A DNA stretch of 64,000 bases from Botryosphaeria dothidea (lineage: Eukaryota > Ascomycota > Dothideomycetes > Botryosphaeriales > Botryosphaeriaceae). Both the position numbers and the translations under genes were made by a program. Below the pieces are notes generated by a model. It saw only the letters and a list, made by a program, of their open reading frames with translations. It had not been told where the DNA came from and did not search any database. Position 1 is the stretch's first letter; each line of letters begins with the position of its first letter. Below, one piece after another: positions 22,713 to 35,966 of this stretch. The stretch covers positions 4,340,001-4,404,000 of the forward strand of contig WWBZ02000033.1 of the NCBI GenBank assembly GCA_011503125.2, written 5' to 3'.

Positions 22713-24465
22713 CATTTCTTCCCGATATAGCTCCCTTACGGGTCCATGCGGGGCTGGCTATCTATAGTTATTTTACTCGAGGGGGAAAACCTTTTCGCCT
22801 AGCAAAAACCCCTCCTTTCTATCTAGGCCTATTTATCCCTACTAGTTCTATTTTTCCTTATTACCGGTAGCGGCTGCTATAGCAGCCCTATATTCGCCCA
22901 CTAGCCCTACCCCTTTAGTCCTTATCCTCGTAGTTATCCGGGTCCTAGTATTCCCGGTAGTCCTCCTAGTTCCTCTTCCTGGTTATCCTCCTAGATTAGT
23001 TCCCTAGCTAGACTAAACTAACTAAGCAGCCCTAGGCGTAGGAACTAGCCTGTTACTACTTTAATCCCCTTCTTTATTAAGAGGAGGGAGTAGTAGTCCG
23101 TGGTCCCTGCCCTTTAGAGCATCTATACCCTATCCTATTGGAAGTAGGGGTAGAAGAGGAGGATATGCTTTAGGGTTTATCTATGCTAGCCGCATGGATA
23201 GGCAGGACTAGGGTACCCTGGCACCTTGCGCCTTAAGAGGAAGTCCTCCAGTCTAATATGCTCTATACGTAGTAGGGTGGCGAGTGTACTCTATGGCTTG
23301 GATAGTTCGCTATAGATTTATCTAATTTTTGGGTTCCACTATATACTTTAGGCTACTAGCTTATCTTATCTTCCCTGGCTAGTAGACTTTATCCATCTCT
23401 CCTTCTACTTATTCCTATATACTATGCGTAGCTTCGTTCGCTCCGGGAGACTCTAGTAGGTAGAGGGGCAGTAGTTAAGGAGTAAGTTTGCCTTTTTTCT
23501 AAGTAGGGTTCTTCTAGTAGGGCCAGCGGCGCCTCTAGTACTTAGAGTAGCCCGAGCTATCTGTTTAATGCTCTGGTAAGTTTCCTCTACTACTACCGCG
23601 ACTAGGCTATCCCTAGCTCTAATAGCCTAGGCTAGTACTAGTTCGTCCAGGTGTAGTAAGAGTAGGGGAATCCCTATCTTATACTCCAAGGTTTATGTGC
23701 TGGTTAACTTATACGCCCCTGAGATAGTACGTAGGCATTAGTTTTAGATCTTCTTTAGTGGCTAGATAGCTGTTTTTCTCTACCCTAGGATTCCCTCTAG
23801 GGTATACTATACCCTACAGCCGTAGGTAAGGACTAGCCTTACCACGGCCGCATAGATATAGCGAGCTTTAGTAAATAAGGCTCCCTAGGTAGACGCTGCG
23901 AGTCTAGAGAGAGATATATACTATTTAATTACCTTAGCTCCTGTTTCCGTAATATAGGGTTCCTATCTAAGCTTGTTATCTACGTAGACTCCTAGAATCT
24001 TAATTGTAGGCTCTAGGTATCTAGTAAATTCAGGGATACGGATCCCTGCTGCCATATTAAATCTCCTTGGTTTTCTTATAAAATAAGTAAGGTAATACTT
24101 ATCGGGCGAGAAAGCTGACCCGTAGGTAGCTACCTAGTGCTCGCAAATTTAATATACTCCCTCTAGTGTCCTATAGTTCTATTCTATAGATCTACTAAAG
24201 GTTAGGATATTAGTATTATCGACGAATCTAAGAGGGAAGGTATTACCCCTACGTAGCTATATAAGTAGGTTAGAAGCAAAGAATAGGTAGAGTATCGGCG
24301 ATAGTAAGGATCCCTAGGGAATCCCGGTTAAGGTCTAGATTAGTGGACTAGTAAAGTCTCCGAAGGATAGCTGAGTGGTATGGTCCTATAGAAAGAATCG
24401 AGTGAATATTTCTACCTATTCTGGGAGTTTTGCCATCCTTATATTATAGAGAAGCCTTCTATAAG
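22713..24465 (-). mobile_element. LINE-A: RIP-degraded Tad-like non-LTR retrotransposon, 5'-truncated
   Basis: Read on the minus strand, 24420-24190 encodes a mutated LINE reverse transcriptase: TGIP-GSLLSPILYLFFASN and then PLRFVDNTNILTFS. This corresponds to the RT motifs TGIPQGSPLSPILY and FVDDTNIL. The second catalytic Asp has become Asn, and Gln codons have become stops, both expected from C-to-T changes at CpA. The rest down to 22713 should be the 3' part of ORF2 and the 3' UTR, full of stops. The 5' part is missing: at 24466 the sequence switches to Copia-1. No intact protein can be made. Confidence 0.7.
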
Positions 24466-24601
24466 TGTTGGAAATTGAGTTGATTTGATTATTGTCTGGA
24501 TTGTTGGCATGTCTCATAAGAGGGGTATGAGAGGGTGCCTGCTATATAGACTATTTGACGCTAAACCTAATTCGGAGCATTCTGAGACTATATTTCCAAC
24601 A
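24466..24601 (-). repeat. Copia-1 3' LTR
   Basis: 136 bp, differing from its partner at only a handful of positions, all transitions. Terminal inverted TGTTGGAAAT/ATTTCCAACA. Confidence 0.93.
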
Positions 24602-24882
24602 CACCCCCTTCGCGTGTTGCCGGATAAGGCAATGCGCGACAAATCCATAGTGTTAAGTTTATAAATTGCTTACAAATAACAAAAATAACTGGGGACGTTG
24701 TTGAAAAACGTGATTTGACGCTTATCTGCGGTTTTTGCAAGGAAATTAACTGTAATATAGATAAGTTGTGTCATCCTTTGCTTAATCATATAACTTTTAG
24801 TGCCAAATCAAAAAAAGTACTGGATAATAATAAGAGTCTTTAAATCAATTTGTTGAGTGTTAGTAAATCGAATTGATGAGTT

Positions 24883-27800
24883 TTACTCCGGAATCTCTTC
24901 CATGCCAAGTTGTTTAACAAAGATTTGTTATTTTTGTTTTGGCAACGCTTTTATAAGTCCGTCAGCTATCATCTCTGCCGTTGGAGTCCACTTGAATTGG
25001 ATGTTGCCCAGTTGAGTCTCCTGCCTTAGCCAATGATGATAAATATCGACATGGCGAAGCTTGGTTGATAGTTGTACTGTTCTCTTTCTCATGAGGCGCA
25101 AGATTTGAGTATTATCGCACTGCACTTCGATCTCATATCCTGGATCGAACTAGATTGCTTAGAAAAGACGTTTCCACTAATATAATTGCCGTAAGGTTTC
25201 TGATAAGGCGAGTAGTTCAGCTTCGGTGGAGGAAGTTGTAACAGTTGGTTATTTTATAGCTTTCTAATCCACAGGTGCGTTGAATAGCATAAACAGTGAA
25301 CCTTAATGACTTCTGCGAGTCTCGACATCGTTTATAAATGCTATATTACTGCTTATTGTAAAAACGCTACTCTCCTCCGTGTCGTTTCCATGAATACAAA
25401 TGGCCAACTTTCTAGTGTTGTTTAGATAGTTAAGGACTCTCCCAGCAAAGTGCGAGGTTCGTAAAGATGGATTTGCAAGATGCTCAGCCAGCTTTGCACA
25501 AGCAAATGCAATATCAGGCCTAGTGCTTGCTGCAATAAATTGCAATGATCCGACTTTGCTTTGGTAGTTATACACTTCTTGCGGAGTCGCGTAGTCCTCG
25601 TAATTTGTGACCAAGTCCTCGTGATCAGGGAGAGGGGTTGCCGTCCTTAAGGGAGTCAGATTGTATTTGTTGGCAAGGCCAATTACATATGACTCTTGAG
25701 AGAGCCAAATCTTGCGGTTTGGACGGTCTCGAATGATTCTGATGGCCAAAAACCATTAGATCTCTCCTATTATCCTCATCTCGTAACGATTAGTGAGTTA
25801 AGCTTGCAATAAGGTTGCGTATTATTCATTTTGCTTCTTGTAAGCAAGAATGACGTCGTTAACGAAGAAAAAGACAATGCAGTAATCGTTTCGATATAGA
25901 CAAGGGGCATCTAGGATTGATTGAAGTCCGATTTCTTTAAGAGAGTTGCAAAAGTGTTGTTGCCATAATGCTGGTGATTGTTTAAGACCGTATAGGGCTT
26001 TGAGAAGTTGCAGAATAAGTCCCCTTTTAATATCCATGCCTTTAGGAGGTTCGCAAAAGATATGCTCTTGTAAAGGAACGTGAGGGAAGGCATTGACTAC
26101 GTCAAATTGACGAGTCTTAAGATCAAAGGCTGCAATAATTGCGAGGATTATACGGAAGATACGCATTGCAAGTGTTGCTGCGTACGTATCTTAATAAGTT
26201 GTTTATAAATCGCCGCGAACGCAGATGCGTGCCTTGAATTTAACGAGATAACCGTTCTCATCAAACTTATATTTGAAAACCCATGTGAGTGGAATGATCT
26301 CTTTGTGTTGTTCACGGGCTTGTTGAGTTGGCACGAGCATCCACACCCCCTTTGCTTCACACTTTTTGAGCTCCTCTTGCAGTGCTTGTTCAAATTAAGC
26401 TCGAAAAGGGTGAGTAATAAGATCCTTGTAGAATCGAGGTTCAGGAGGGAGGTTATCTCTATGCAGTTTGATCTTGTTTGATTTGTTGAAGAGACTGCTT
26501 ATGAACGATGAGTGAAACGTGTTTATTGAGCCAAAATTGGCATGAATAATTGCTGTATATGTCTGGTGACGTGGTCTCCTTCTTGGTTGATCAATGATTG
26601 CATGCGGATTGATATCCGGATTGATGAGATAAGCATTAGGAGCTCTATTGCCTCTAGAGGCGGCTGGATGAGGTTTAGTATCGTATTGTGCTTGCAAAAG
26701 ACGTCCGAGCCGTCTTGGTTGTTGTGCACCCCCTGAGTTTTAGGTGTCTTCTTCGTCAGGCACTCGCATATCCTAGACGGGTGAGTGAACCTCTTCCATT
26801 AAGGGTTAATTTGATTGAACTAAAGAGCTCTTAGGTGTGTTTGTTAGGCCTCTTATTGTCGTTGTGGATGGCGAAGGAAGCTATTAAATGCCCTGTTGCT
26901 CTTGAGTGGTTTGTTCTGAGGCTTCTCTGCATTGATCTTATGATTGTTGAGGAAGAGATGGACTCTCCTCTTGATCCTCTGACTTAATTAAGTCCTCGGT
27001 GTCTAAGTTTGATAGTGTGATGCGTGGAACGATTAATTCTCGTTCTTCTTCTGCTTCATGAGGTTCCTGGATTTATTCTGGGTCATTTGGTTGATATTTG
27101 GATGTCTCATCGAAGGTAACATTACGTGAGCGAACAACCTTCTGCAAGGGCGGATGCCAAATACGGAAGATATTGCGTGAATCATAGCCAATCAAATAGC
27201 CAATGAGTGCACGCTCTTGTATCTTGTTCTTGTGCGGGATTTGCTTGTTAAGGACGTAAGCCTTACAGCCATACACTCGAAGGTGTTACACTGATGGCTT
27301 AACCCCATGCACTGCCTTAAATGGTGTAGTGTAGTTTAGTAATTTAGTTGGTGTTCTATTGCTGATATAGACAGCAGCCTTAACTATTTCGGGCTATAGT
27401 CCTTCTGGAAGGTTTGCACTAACACGTAGTGCCCGAGCTTTGTTAATGATGACACCTCCTGAGCGTTCAGATGAGCCGTTTTGTGCAGGTGTGAATAGTA
27501 ATGAGGTCTCCTAGGTGATTCCTCGTTGTCGTAGTTGTTGTTTGAAGTCGTTTCCAAGTGCAGTTTTATTATCAGAGCGAAAGAAGGCTACTCTACGCTT
27601 GAATCGTGCCGAGATTTATTCAATGAGGCTGATTGCAATGGTTCCAGTCTCAGACTTGCTTGTATGAGGTTCTGAAAACCTCCACTTGGTTTGATGGCAC
27701 TCCAAATGGGTGATCCACTGGTTGTGGTTGTATGCTTCCGCCATATGGATGAGATCAAAGGTGACTCGAAAGAAGGGTTGGTTTGATGATTCCTCAGGCT

Positions 27801-29478
27801 GAGTATCACGAGACACCTGCTCATGAGCCTTGGTTCGAGCGTATACATCGCAGTGAGACGATAGAGTTGTTTCAGGAGTAATAATTGCACCGGTTACTGC
27901 TTGCGGAAGTAATTTGATGACTTTTTCTCCTGCATGAGCAAAGATTTCATGCCATTGGTCCGCTGGAAGGTTCCGAGACGCAATACATGAGGAGATAATT
28001 GACTTTGGATTGTCCAGAGCCTTGTTAAGTTCCACAAAGAGTTGGTTTTGATACCGAGTAACTTTGCAGACCGTGTTGTTGTTGTTGAGGTTATACAGTA
28101 CTCCTCTGCCAGTGTCGAGATATACGTCCTTATCCATGCACTTTGTAACTGACAAAAGGTTTGCCATGAATGAGGGAACGTATGCAACGTCGCGCAGGAT
28201 AATCGTACGTGTTCCGGTTAAGGTTTGAGCCTTGATTGAGACTTCTCCAAACGATTTGATGGGAGTAGTAATGTTTCCACTGGTAATTGTGTTATCTGAT
28301 GACGCATTGCGAGTCTTGGTGTATCGATGCTTCATGTGTCTGTTGCACACATGATAAGTGGAGCCAGTATCTGCAATCTAAGAGAGTTCAAGGGTGCTAG
28401 CATAATCAGCGCTTGTAGTTGATAATAAGGTTGCTTGTATAGTGGTTGGGAAAGATGTAACTGATGCTGAGTCTTCATTGTTGGTATCTTCCTTGATCTT
28501 CTTGGTAGTTTGTTCCTGACTTGGTTGTTTTGAGTGTTCTAATGACTTTGACTTTGCAATGGAATCTTCAATCTTCTTCTTGAGGTCCTTGTTGCTCATT
28601 GCCTTCTGGATTCGTTGTTGCACTTCCTTGTTCGGTGTCCAGTTGGTTGGTCTCTTGTCTTTGTTGAGATAGAAGCATTTGTTCCACCAATGGTATGCTC
28701 CACAGACGCATTTGGGTACATGCTTGTTTTAATATTGCTGTTCTCCTTGTAGAGTTACAGCAAATCCTCCTCTTTTGCTTAGTATGCTCATAACTGCACG
28801 CTTGTCTCTGATATGACTGCGATAGTCCTCGATGATTGTTAATAAGCTCCTTGCTTTGGTTGGGTCCTCTCTCAACTTCATCTTCATCTGAGTGGCGTAG
28901 GTCTCATCGTATGAGAGAAGAGGGTTGAGGAAGTTGTGGATGCTTCGGTTGCCTTGAGAATCAGGCAGATTGATAGCCTGAGCCTTGAATAGCTATTCTT
29001 CCCATTGGGCTATCCATTTGTCGAGGTTCTGATGAGTTGGAGGCTTAGACAGTTGAGCAAGCTGCCCCAAAAGGATTGCCTCTATTGTGTGGTCTACAGG
29101 CTTCATATTGCCTTGGAGGGTTCGAAGGATAGAGTAAGGATCAGAGTCGTTTGCTTGACGCAGCAGCGGTTGTAGAGGTTCCGCAATAGAGTCCTTAATA
29201 ATCGTTGCAATATTGTTGATCTCGCGTCTCTGCTTCTCATGCTTCTTGATGCGAATCCTATACTCATCGAGTTGGAGTCGGTAGGTCTCGTACGCATCGT
29301 CTCCAGTGCCACGAGAGGGAGTAACTGGTTCTTGCGGTTGCGGAGGCTTTGTTTCTATTGTAGGATCAATAAAATGGAAGATATCCGCTCGTTGGGCCCT
29401 TGATTTGATGATATGATACCATTCATCCCAGTTTTCTGATAATTTGAGGATGACGATAGGCTTGTTTGTGGTAGACAT
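24883..29478 (-). pseudogene. Copia-1 gag-pol, inactivated
   Basis: Gag starts at about 29478 (MSTTNKPIVILKLSENWDEW) and is open to 28993. Protease ADTGSTYHVCNR is near 28370. The gag-pre-integrase and integrase region spans about 28100-27300. RT covers about 26400-25820, with FDLKTRQFDVVNAF, LKALYGLKQSP and a damaged active site FFVNDVILAY, where family members have FVDD. RNase H follows to 24883 (STEAELLALSE, KLRHVDIYHHWLRQ). Several Gln codons are TAG or TAA. It cannot make a full polyprotein, but long stretches are still open, so it is less mutated than LINE-B. Confidence 0.85.
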
Positions 29479-29677
29479 AATGTCTACTGCTCTCGGATGA
29501 GAGATAGTGATTGAATTGATTAATAGATGACTCTTATGAGATGAAAACCTCAGTTATCGAGTCGATTGTGGGCAATAACTGCCAAAACTGCTGACCGGAT
29601 GCCTCGGAACAGCTTGAAATGCACAAAAAAGTGCTTCTTGATAATGAACTAGATGGCAAGCGGCTTTGCTAGCTTAT

Positions 29678-29690
29678 CCGGGCTCATAAC
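29678..29690 (-). other. Copia-1 primer-binding site (tRNA-iMet anticodon-arm type)
   Basis: On the minus strand it reads GTTATGAGCCCGG directly after the 5' LTR. This is complementary to CCGGGCUCAUAAC, the anticodon arm of fungal initiator tRNA-Met, rather than to a tRNA 3' end. Drosophila copia is known to prime from a 5' fragment of the same tRNA. Confidence 0.75.
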
Positions 29691-29826
29691 TGTTGGAAAT
29701 CAAGTTGATTTGATTATTATCTGGATTGTTGGCATGTCCCATGAGAGGGGTATGAGAGGGTGCCTGCTATATAGACTATTTGACGCTAAACCTAATTCGG
29801 AGCATTCTGAGACTATATTTCCAACA
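29691..29826 (-). repeat. Copia-1 5' LTR
   Basis: 136 bp, same ends as the partner at 24466. The primer site lies directly inside it. Confidence 0.93.
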
Positions 29827-30142
29827 TCTAAGGTACCGCAGTAGGCCTTTAAGTGCATGGCCATGATGTTCTGCTGGGTCACTTAAATACTGGCTTAGCC
29901 GGCCGATTAGGAACGCAATATCTGGACGCGTGAGAACCGCAAGGTACATCAGCTTTCCAACAGCGTGCTGATACTTCTTTGGGTCGATTCGCTTATCGTT
30001 TGGTCTAGAGGGACGGAGAGCGTCGTATCCGTTTAGTGGTAGCGTTGCTGGTCTCGACTTGTCTTTTTCCATGCAAAGGGTTTGAAGTGTTTCTTGCAAG
30101 TAGTAGGACTGGTCAAGACGTAACATCCTACTCTTTCTATCA
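29827..30142 (-). mobile_element. Copia-4, displaced downstream part (RT C-terminus)
   Basis: A minus-strand frame from 30128 encodes RMLRLDQSYYLQETL, then KLMYLAVLTRPDIAFLIGRLSQYL and LKGLLRYLRC. This is the connection region after a Copia reverse transcriptase. It continues, without loss of frame, the sequence that stops at 54933 (ILGVELTRDRKS). The two pieces were one gene before LINE-B inserted. The RNase H end and 3' LTR are missing: at 29827 the sequence switches to the Copia-1 LTR. Confidence 0.88.
30129..30142. repeat. LINE-B target-site duplication, left copy
   Basis: TACTCTTTCTATCA, identical to 54919-54932 at the other end of LINE-B. The one or two bases next to the (TAAA)n tail are ambiguous, so the length is 12-14 bp. 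Confidence 0.85.
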
Positions 30143-30718
30143 GGCCCAAAAGACCAGCCAAAGGGAAATCGACCTCGAGAAAAAGCGCCAAGACCGGTAC
30201 CGCTCGAAAGCTCTTAATTCCCCTAGCTAGACCCTCGAATCTTAGCCTCGTAGCTACACGCGCTGCTGTGTGGTCGCGTGGAAAAGAGACGTTTAGGGGC
30301 TCTAGAATCCAACGCGAACCTCGCATACCTACCCTAACCTCAAACCACTCCCGATTCCTCCCAAATTTTATCCTGAGCTTCTTTGGTATATAAAGAAACC
30401 CTAGATAGAGTTGTATAGGGATACCCTTAAGGGAACACCCGCTAGCCCTATTACAGCCCCTTCTACCCCGACTTCCGTAGAATTTTCAGGGTCCGCCAAG
30501 CCCTGCTAAACCTTATTTCGACCACGAGAACCTACCCAGCGATATGCTCCTAGACCCCCCAGGCAGCCTACCGCCTAATAGGGTAATCCTAGGCTCCCCT
30601 ATTACAAGCCCCTCAGCCCCACTAACGGAATACGGAACCCCTTAACCAGATTAGACTAAAATTCAGATAGAAGACGCCCAAGAGACTTATACCCAGACCA
30701 CTACCCCTAAAGCCTAGG
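30143..30718 (+). mobile_element. LINE-B segment 1: 5' end of a Tad-like LINE
   Basis: Starts right after the left target duplication and runs to the Copia-2 insertion. It is C- and A-rich with many in-frame stops and probably holds the 5' UTR and the beginning of ORF1. Continuity with 36125 is shown by the Copia-2 duplication CTAGG. Confidence 0.75.
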
Positions 30719-30876
30719 TGTTGAATTGTGATTATTCGCATTACTAGATGATGAGTGGCATGAGGAGGAGGGTAGGTGACCCTGCAGCCTCTTATATAGT
30801 AGCTATCTAGCAAATTTTCGCTGTTGATCCTTGGTACAATAAGACCCTGTTTCTCCTAACAGTTCATAGTCCAACA
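30719..30876 (-). repeat. Copia-2 3' LTR
   Basis: 158 bp; differs from the other LTR at about three positions, all transitions of RIP type. Confidence 0.95.
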
Positions 30877-31035
30877 CACCCCTTTCGTGCCTTGCCTAAT
30901 AGGGAAGTGTACGATAAAGAATTAAGGAATGACAACGGTGTTAAACCTTTAAACTTGCAGAGGGTGTTGAATCCCGAAAGTATAGAAAAAATAACGTATG
31001 AAGAAGCAAGGAGAAGAGGCAAATAATAAGGCGTG

Positions 31036-34000
31036 CTAGTCCTCAAACAGTACTAAGCCAACGCTCTTAACAAACTGGTTATGCTTTTGCCTAGGTAACG
31101 CTTTAGTAAGGCCGTCTGCGATCATGACTGCTGTAGGCGTCCAGCGTAAGTAAATATTTCCTGCTTGAGCTTCTTAACGTAGCCAGTGGTGATGAATATC
31201 AATATGACGAAGCCGGGTATTAAGCTTTCCCATATTCTCCTGCATTAAGCGCAAGGTTTGCGTGTTGTCACACTGTACGTCAATCCGATGGCCCGGATCG
31301 AACTGAATACCACGGAAGAAACGTTTCCACCAGAAGCATTGCTTTACTGCTTCTAATAGAGCTAGAAGCTTAGCTTCGGTAGTCGAGGTGGTAACTGTTA
31401 GCTGTTTTATTGCCTTCTAATCAACGGATGCGCCGTATAGTATGATTATTGAGCCTTGGTGGCTCCTTCGAGTATCATGGTCGTTTCCGTACGCAGCGTC
31501 ACTACTAATTGTAAAGATATTCTTCTTATCCTCAAGGAAGCCCTGATAGCATAAGGCAAGTTTCCGGGTTCCAGCCAAGTAACCGAGGAGCCTTTGTGCG
31601 AGTTCTAGATGGCGAGGAGAGGGATTGGTAAGATATGATGAGAGTGCTGAACACGCATAAGTAATGTCCACACGTGTGCTTATAGCAGCAAACTGAATTG
31701 AGCCGATCTTGCTCTGAAATGTGTGGATGTCTTGTGGGCTTGCATGTGGTCCTTGATTTGCTTCGAGCACTTCATCTGATGGGAGAGGTGTTGCTGGGAA
31801 ATAGGTTTCCCTAACGTTATATCGAGCAACTAAGCCGGTGATATACGACTCTTGTAAGAGCCATAGTAGGCGTTGCTGCCGATCCCTAATAATACGTAGG
31901 GCAAGAAACCATTAAGCTTCTCCAAGTAGTCGTATTTCATATCGTTTGAAGAGATCTTCTTGAAACGCGTTGGCGTATTTCTCATATTGCTTATGATAAG
32001 CCATGATGATATCGTCCACAAAGAAAAATACGAATAGGTAATCGTTGGCATAAAGGCACGGAGCGTCTGGTATAGGTTCCAGTCCAAGCTCCTCAAGTGA
32101 CTGACAGAAGTGCTTTTGCCAAAGAAATAGTGATTCCTTAAGACCGTATAGGGCTCTTAAAAGGAGGAGGATGAACCCGTGTTTTACCTTCATACCTTCA
32201 GGTGGCTTACAGAAGACCTTTTTATGAAGTGGAACATGAGGGAATGCGTTTACCATATCATACTAACGCATTTCAAGATCGAAAGCGCAGATAATTGCGA
32301 TCAAGGTTCGGAAAATCCGGGAGGCCAGGGTAGCAGCGTATGTATCCGTTGCTGAGGTCTGAAGATCACCCCTTACATAAATGCGTGCTTTGACTTTAGT
32401 AAGCCAGCCGTATTCATCGAACTTATACTTTAGAACCCAGGTAAGAGGAATAACCTCTTTACCAAGTGCTTGCGCCTCTGTAATCGGCACAATCTCCCAC
32501 ACCCCTTTATCCTGGACTTCCTCGAGTTCAGTATCAATTGCTTTAAGCAGATACTCGCGTAGTGGGTGACTGAAAATCTCCTTGTAGAAGCGAGGTTCAG
32601 GTGGTAGTTCGTCTCTATGGATTCTGGGGAGATCGTTCTGTTGCTTGTTATCGTATGCTTGGTTCTTTGTGTCCAATACGGCCGCAAAGGCACTGATAAA
32701 CGCCTGGTGGCTAAACATATTATTCGTGATTGATGCCGCGTACGCTTGCCTGCGAGAACCTTGCTCTTGGCGTGCGTTTCGCGTGCGTTTCCCCTCGATA
32801 ATAAGGTTTGGGTTGACATCAGCCGTAATATCTCGAGCCTTAGGTGCACGGTTTCCTTGTGAAGCACCGGGATCAGGCTCATTTTCGTATTGGACTGGTA
32901 ACAGAGGTCCAAGATGGTGTGATTGATCGTCTGATGACGGTTCTTGCTCACCCCTTAAGCCTGGAGAGGCTGGTTGTAGTGAGCTGCCCTCTATTGGCGT
33001 GGGTAATGGTAGTTGAGTGCTTTGATGCTCGTGTGGCTTGTTTGAGGCTTCAATATGTACCTGAGTGCTAGAAGGTTGGTTTTCGTCTTCATCGGATGAG
33101 ATCTCTAACTCTTTATCCGTGTGAATAATGTCTTCCTCGTCCAGTCTAATACGAGGGATAATTACGGTGGCTTGGGGTTCTCCTTATTAAGCTGCTCGAA
33201 ACTGTTCCACATCTTCCTGTAATAACTTGCTAGATTCGTCAAACGTGACGTCTCGTACGCGTACGATCCGGTCACTCGGTGGATACTAGATGCGGTAAAT
33301 ATTAGTAGAGTCGTAACCAATAAGGTAACCGATAAGGACACGTTCCTCTAATTTATGGCTGCGTGGAATCGTCTTTAGTAGTGAGTAAGGCTTTACAGCC
33401 GTATACACGTAAGTGCGCAATATTCGGCTGCTTGCCATGGACCATCTCAAATGGAGTTTTCCACTAATGACGCTTTATTAGAGTCCGATTATGAAGGTAA
33501 GTAGCTGCCTTTACGATCTCTGGCCAAAGTCCCTCTGGTAGGTTGGCACTAACTCGAAGTGCACGAGCTTTTAGGACAATCGTGTGTCCAGATCTTTCCG
33601 ATGATCCGTTTTGTTGCGGCGTATAGGGAGCTGACACCTTATGAGTAATTCCCTAATGCCTGAATTGCTGCTTAAGCTCGTATGACAGCGAAGTCTCTCC
33701 ATCTGATCGGAAAAATGCGACTGTTCTTTTGAATCTCGTCTTAATTATCTAGATGACGTTGAGGATAATCTCATTGCACTGATCCTTGGACAAATGCGTT
33801 TCAGAGAAAGTGAACTTTGTTAATGCATACTTAATGTGTGTAAGCCATTGGTGTCCGTTGTTGGCTCGAATCAGCTAGACTAAATCGAATGAGATGCGAA
33901 AGAAGGGTTCCTCGGATGACTCTTCATGCTGTAAGGACCGAGAGATTTGTTGATGAGCTTTAGTGCGTGCGCAAATATCACAGTGCTGAGGGAGTTGTTC

Positions 34001-35599
34001 CTTAGTGAGTGCTGCACCTTAAGTTGCCTTCGGAATCGCTTTAATAACGGCTTGGTTTGCATGAGCAAAGATCTCATGCCATTGCGTAGCTGGCAGTGAT
34101 CGAATAACGAGGTGTGAGTTGATCTTAGATAACTCTGCTGCTTTGTTATACTCTATAAAGAAGTGGTTTTGTTCGAAGGTCAACTGGGTGACAATAAAGT
34201 TCCCTTTATAGAGACACATGCGGCCAGTGTCCATCTCTATGCCCTTTTCTCTTGCCTTTGCAACTGATACGAGGTTTGCCATAAACGATGGGACATAAGC
34301 AACGTCTAGAAGCGTAATAACACGAGGTCCCTTGTCGTTATGTGCATTAACCGTGACTTCTCCAAACGATTCGATTGGAATCTGACTATCGCCTGTAGTA
34401 ACAACGTCATTTGGGTCTGCGTTGCGTGTCTTTTTGAAACGGTTCTTCATGAACTTGTTGCAAATGTGATGTGTGGATCCAGTATCAGTGATCCAGGAGA
34501 GGTCAAGCGTTGTTGGACGAGAGAGACGTCGCGTGCTAAAAGCGCTTGCAACGACTGCTGGAAATGAGGTCATATCGGAGTCCTAATTATCTTGAGTTGA
34601 TGTATTTGTTTTGCTTTCCGCTTGCTTATTAGATTGCTTATCGGATTCCTTCTCATTGCTCTTCTTACTCTTATTCCTCTTAATAGATTGCTCTACCTGC
34701 TTCTTTATAGTTGGATCCGTAAGTGCCTTATTAACCTTGGTTTGTCGCTCCTTATTCGGTTTCTAGTCCTTAGGCCTTGCAGCTAGATTAAGATAGTAAC
34801 ACTTGTACTAAGCATGCTGTAGACCGCAAATATATACTGGTCTTTCTTGCTGCTGGTTTCGGAGTGTTGCTGCAAAGGCTGCTTGAGTAACCTTCGGATT
34901 CTCAGCTAGTCCTTGGCGATGGTAGTTCCGGTAGTCGACAATAAGCTCTTAAAGTAACTTATTAAGTTTACCGTCTTAAAGCTTAATCTTGCGGTTGGCT
35001 GCCTATTGCACGTCATAAGACGTAAGTGCCTTAAGGAAATTCTTCTTTCCTCGATCGCCTAAGACGTTAGGAAGGCCGAGAGACTCAGCTTTAAACACAG
35101 TCTCTTCCCATTGCGCAAGCCATTTCTCAAGGTTCTGGCTGCTAGGTGATTTCTCAAGCTGCCTAAGATGATTAATAACAAGATCTTCTTGTGTCTGAGA
35201 GGTCGGTTGAAGGCGAGCCTTAAGTGCGTATAGCTGTGAATAGGGATGCGAGTCCTCTTTTAGCTTAAGGAGAATCGGTAGCAACGGTTGGCTAACCGAA
35301 TCCTCAATGACTGATGAGAGGTTATTAATCTCCTTTATACGCTTCTCGTACTGCTTAAGATCTTCCTTATAGTCCTCCCTCCTTATCTTATATCGATCCC
35401 ATATACGATCATTTTCATCGTCTGAGGATTCTGGTTCGGAAGGTCTCGTAGGTTTAGTTGGTTGCTCCGGTTTCTCCGGTTTCGATGGGTCGATATAGGC
35501 GAAGATCTGAGCCTTTTTTGCTCTTGATTGGATAATAAAATACCACTCGTCCCAGTCGTCCGACGACTTTAGGATAACGATTGGTTTAGAAGACGTCAT
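31036..35599 (-). pseudogene. Copia-2 gag-pol, inactivated
   Basis: Gag starts at the ATG at 35599 (MTSSKPIVILKSSDDWDEWY). Protease WITDTGSTHHICN is near 34490, gag-pre-integrase and integrase about 34100-33300. RT is about 32700-31920 with VNAFPHVPLHKKVFC, LRALYGLKES and an intact active site FFVDDIIMAY. The RNase H region runs to 31036. Several TAA/TAG codons at former Gln codons break it. Confidence 0.85.
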
Positions 35600-35953
35600 G
35601 GCTGCCAATTTGCTAGTAACTAGTAACCAATAGCAGATAACGGTTGTCGTTATAGTGGGACTAGTCGGCGTTTCCTTTGCGACCGTATCCTTATTTGCTC
35701 GCTCCTTAATTAGTGCTCCTATCTGCCGGGCACCTATAAGGTTAATACGAAGATTACTTTTACTGCGTAAGATATAGAAAGCTAATACTAGTACTTAACG
35801 AAGTAGTCTAGTAATATAAAAAGCAATAATAGCTTTCGAAAGGGTAGGTAAAGATTGCTAAGATAACGTCCGGATGCCTCGGTACGTCGAATACTGCATA
35901 AAGAGGTGCAAAAGGAGGATAGCTTTAGATAGCAGAATGCATCATACGCATAT

Positions 35954-35966
35954 CCGGGCTCATAAC
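35954..35966 (-). other. Copia-2 primer-binding site
   Basis: GTTATGAGCCCGG on the minus strand, touching the 5' LTR; identical to that of Copia-1. Confidence 0.75.

Larger units (their letters stand above)
24466..29826 (-). mobile_element. Copia-1: complete Ty1/Copia LTR retrotransposon, minus-oriented
   Basis: The element is 5361 bp with 136-bp LTRs beginning TGTTGGAAAT and ending ATTTCCAACA. A primer-binding site abuts the right (5') LTR at 29678-29690, and a purine tract (GAAGGGGG on the minus strand) abuts the left (3') LTR. The internal order on the minus strand is gag, protease, integrase, RT, RNase H, which defines Copia. The bases next to the two LTRs (ATAAG on the left, TCTAA on the right) do not match. 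The left flank is LINE-A and the right flank is Copia-4, so there is no target-site duplication. Confidence 0.9.
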
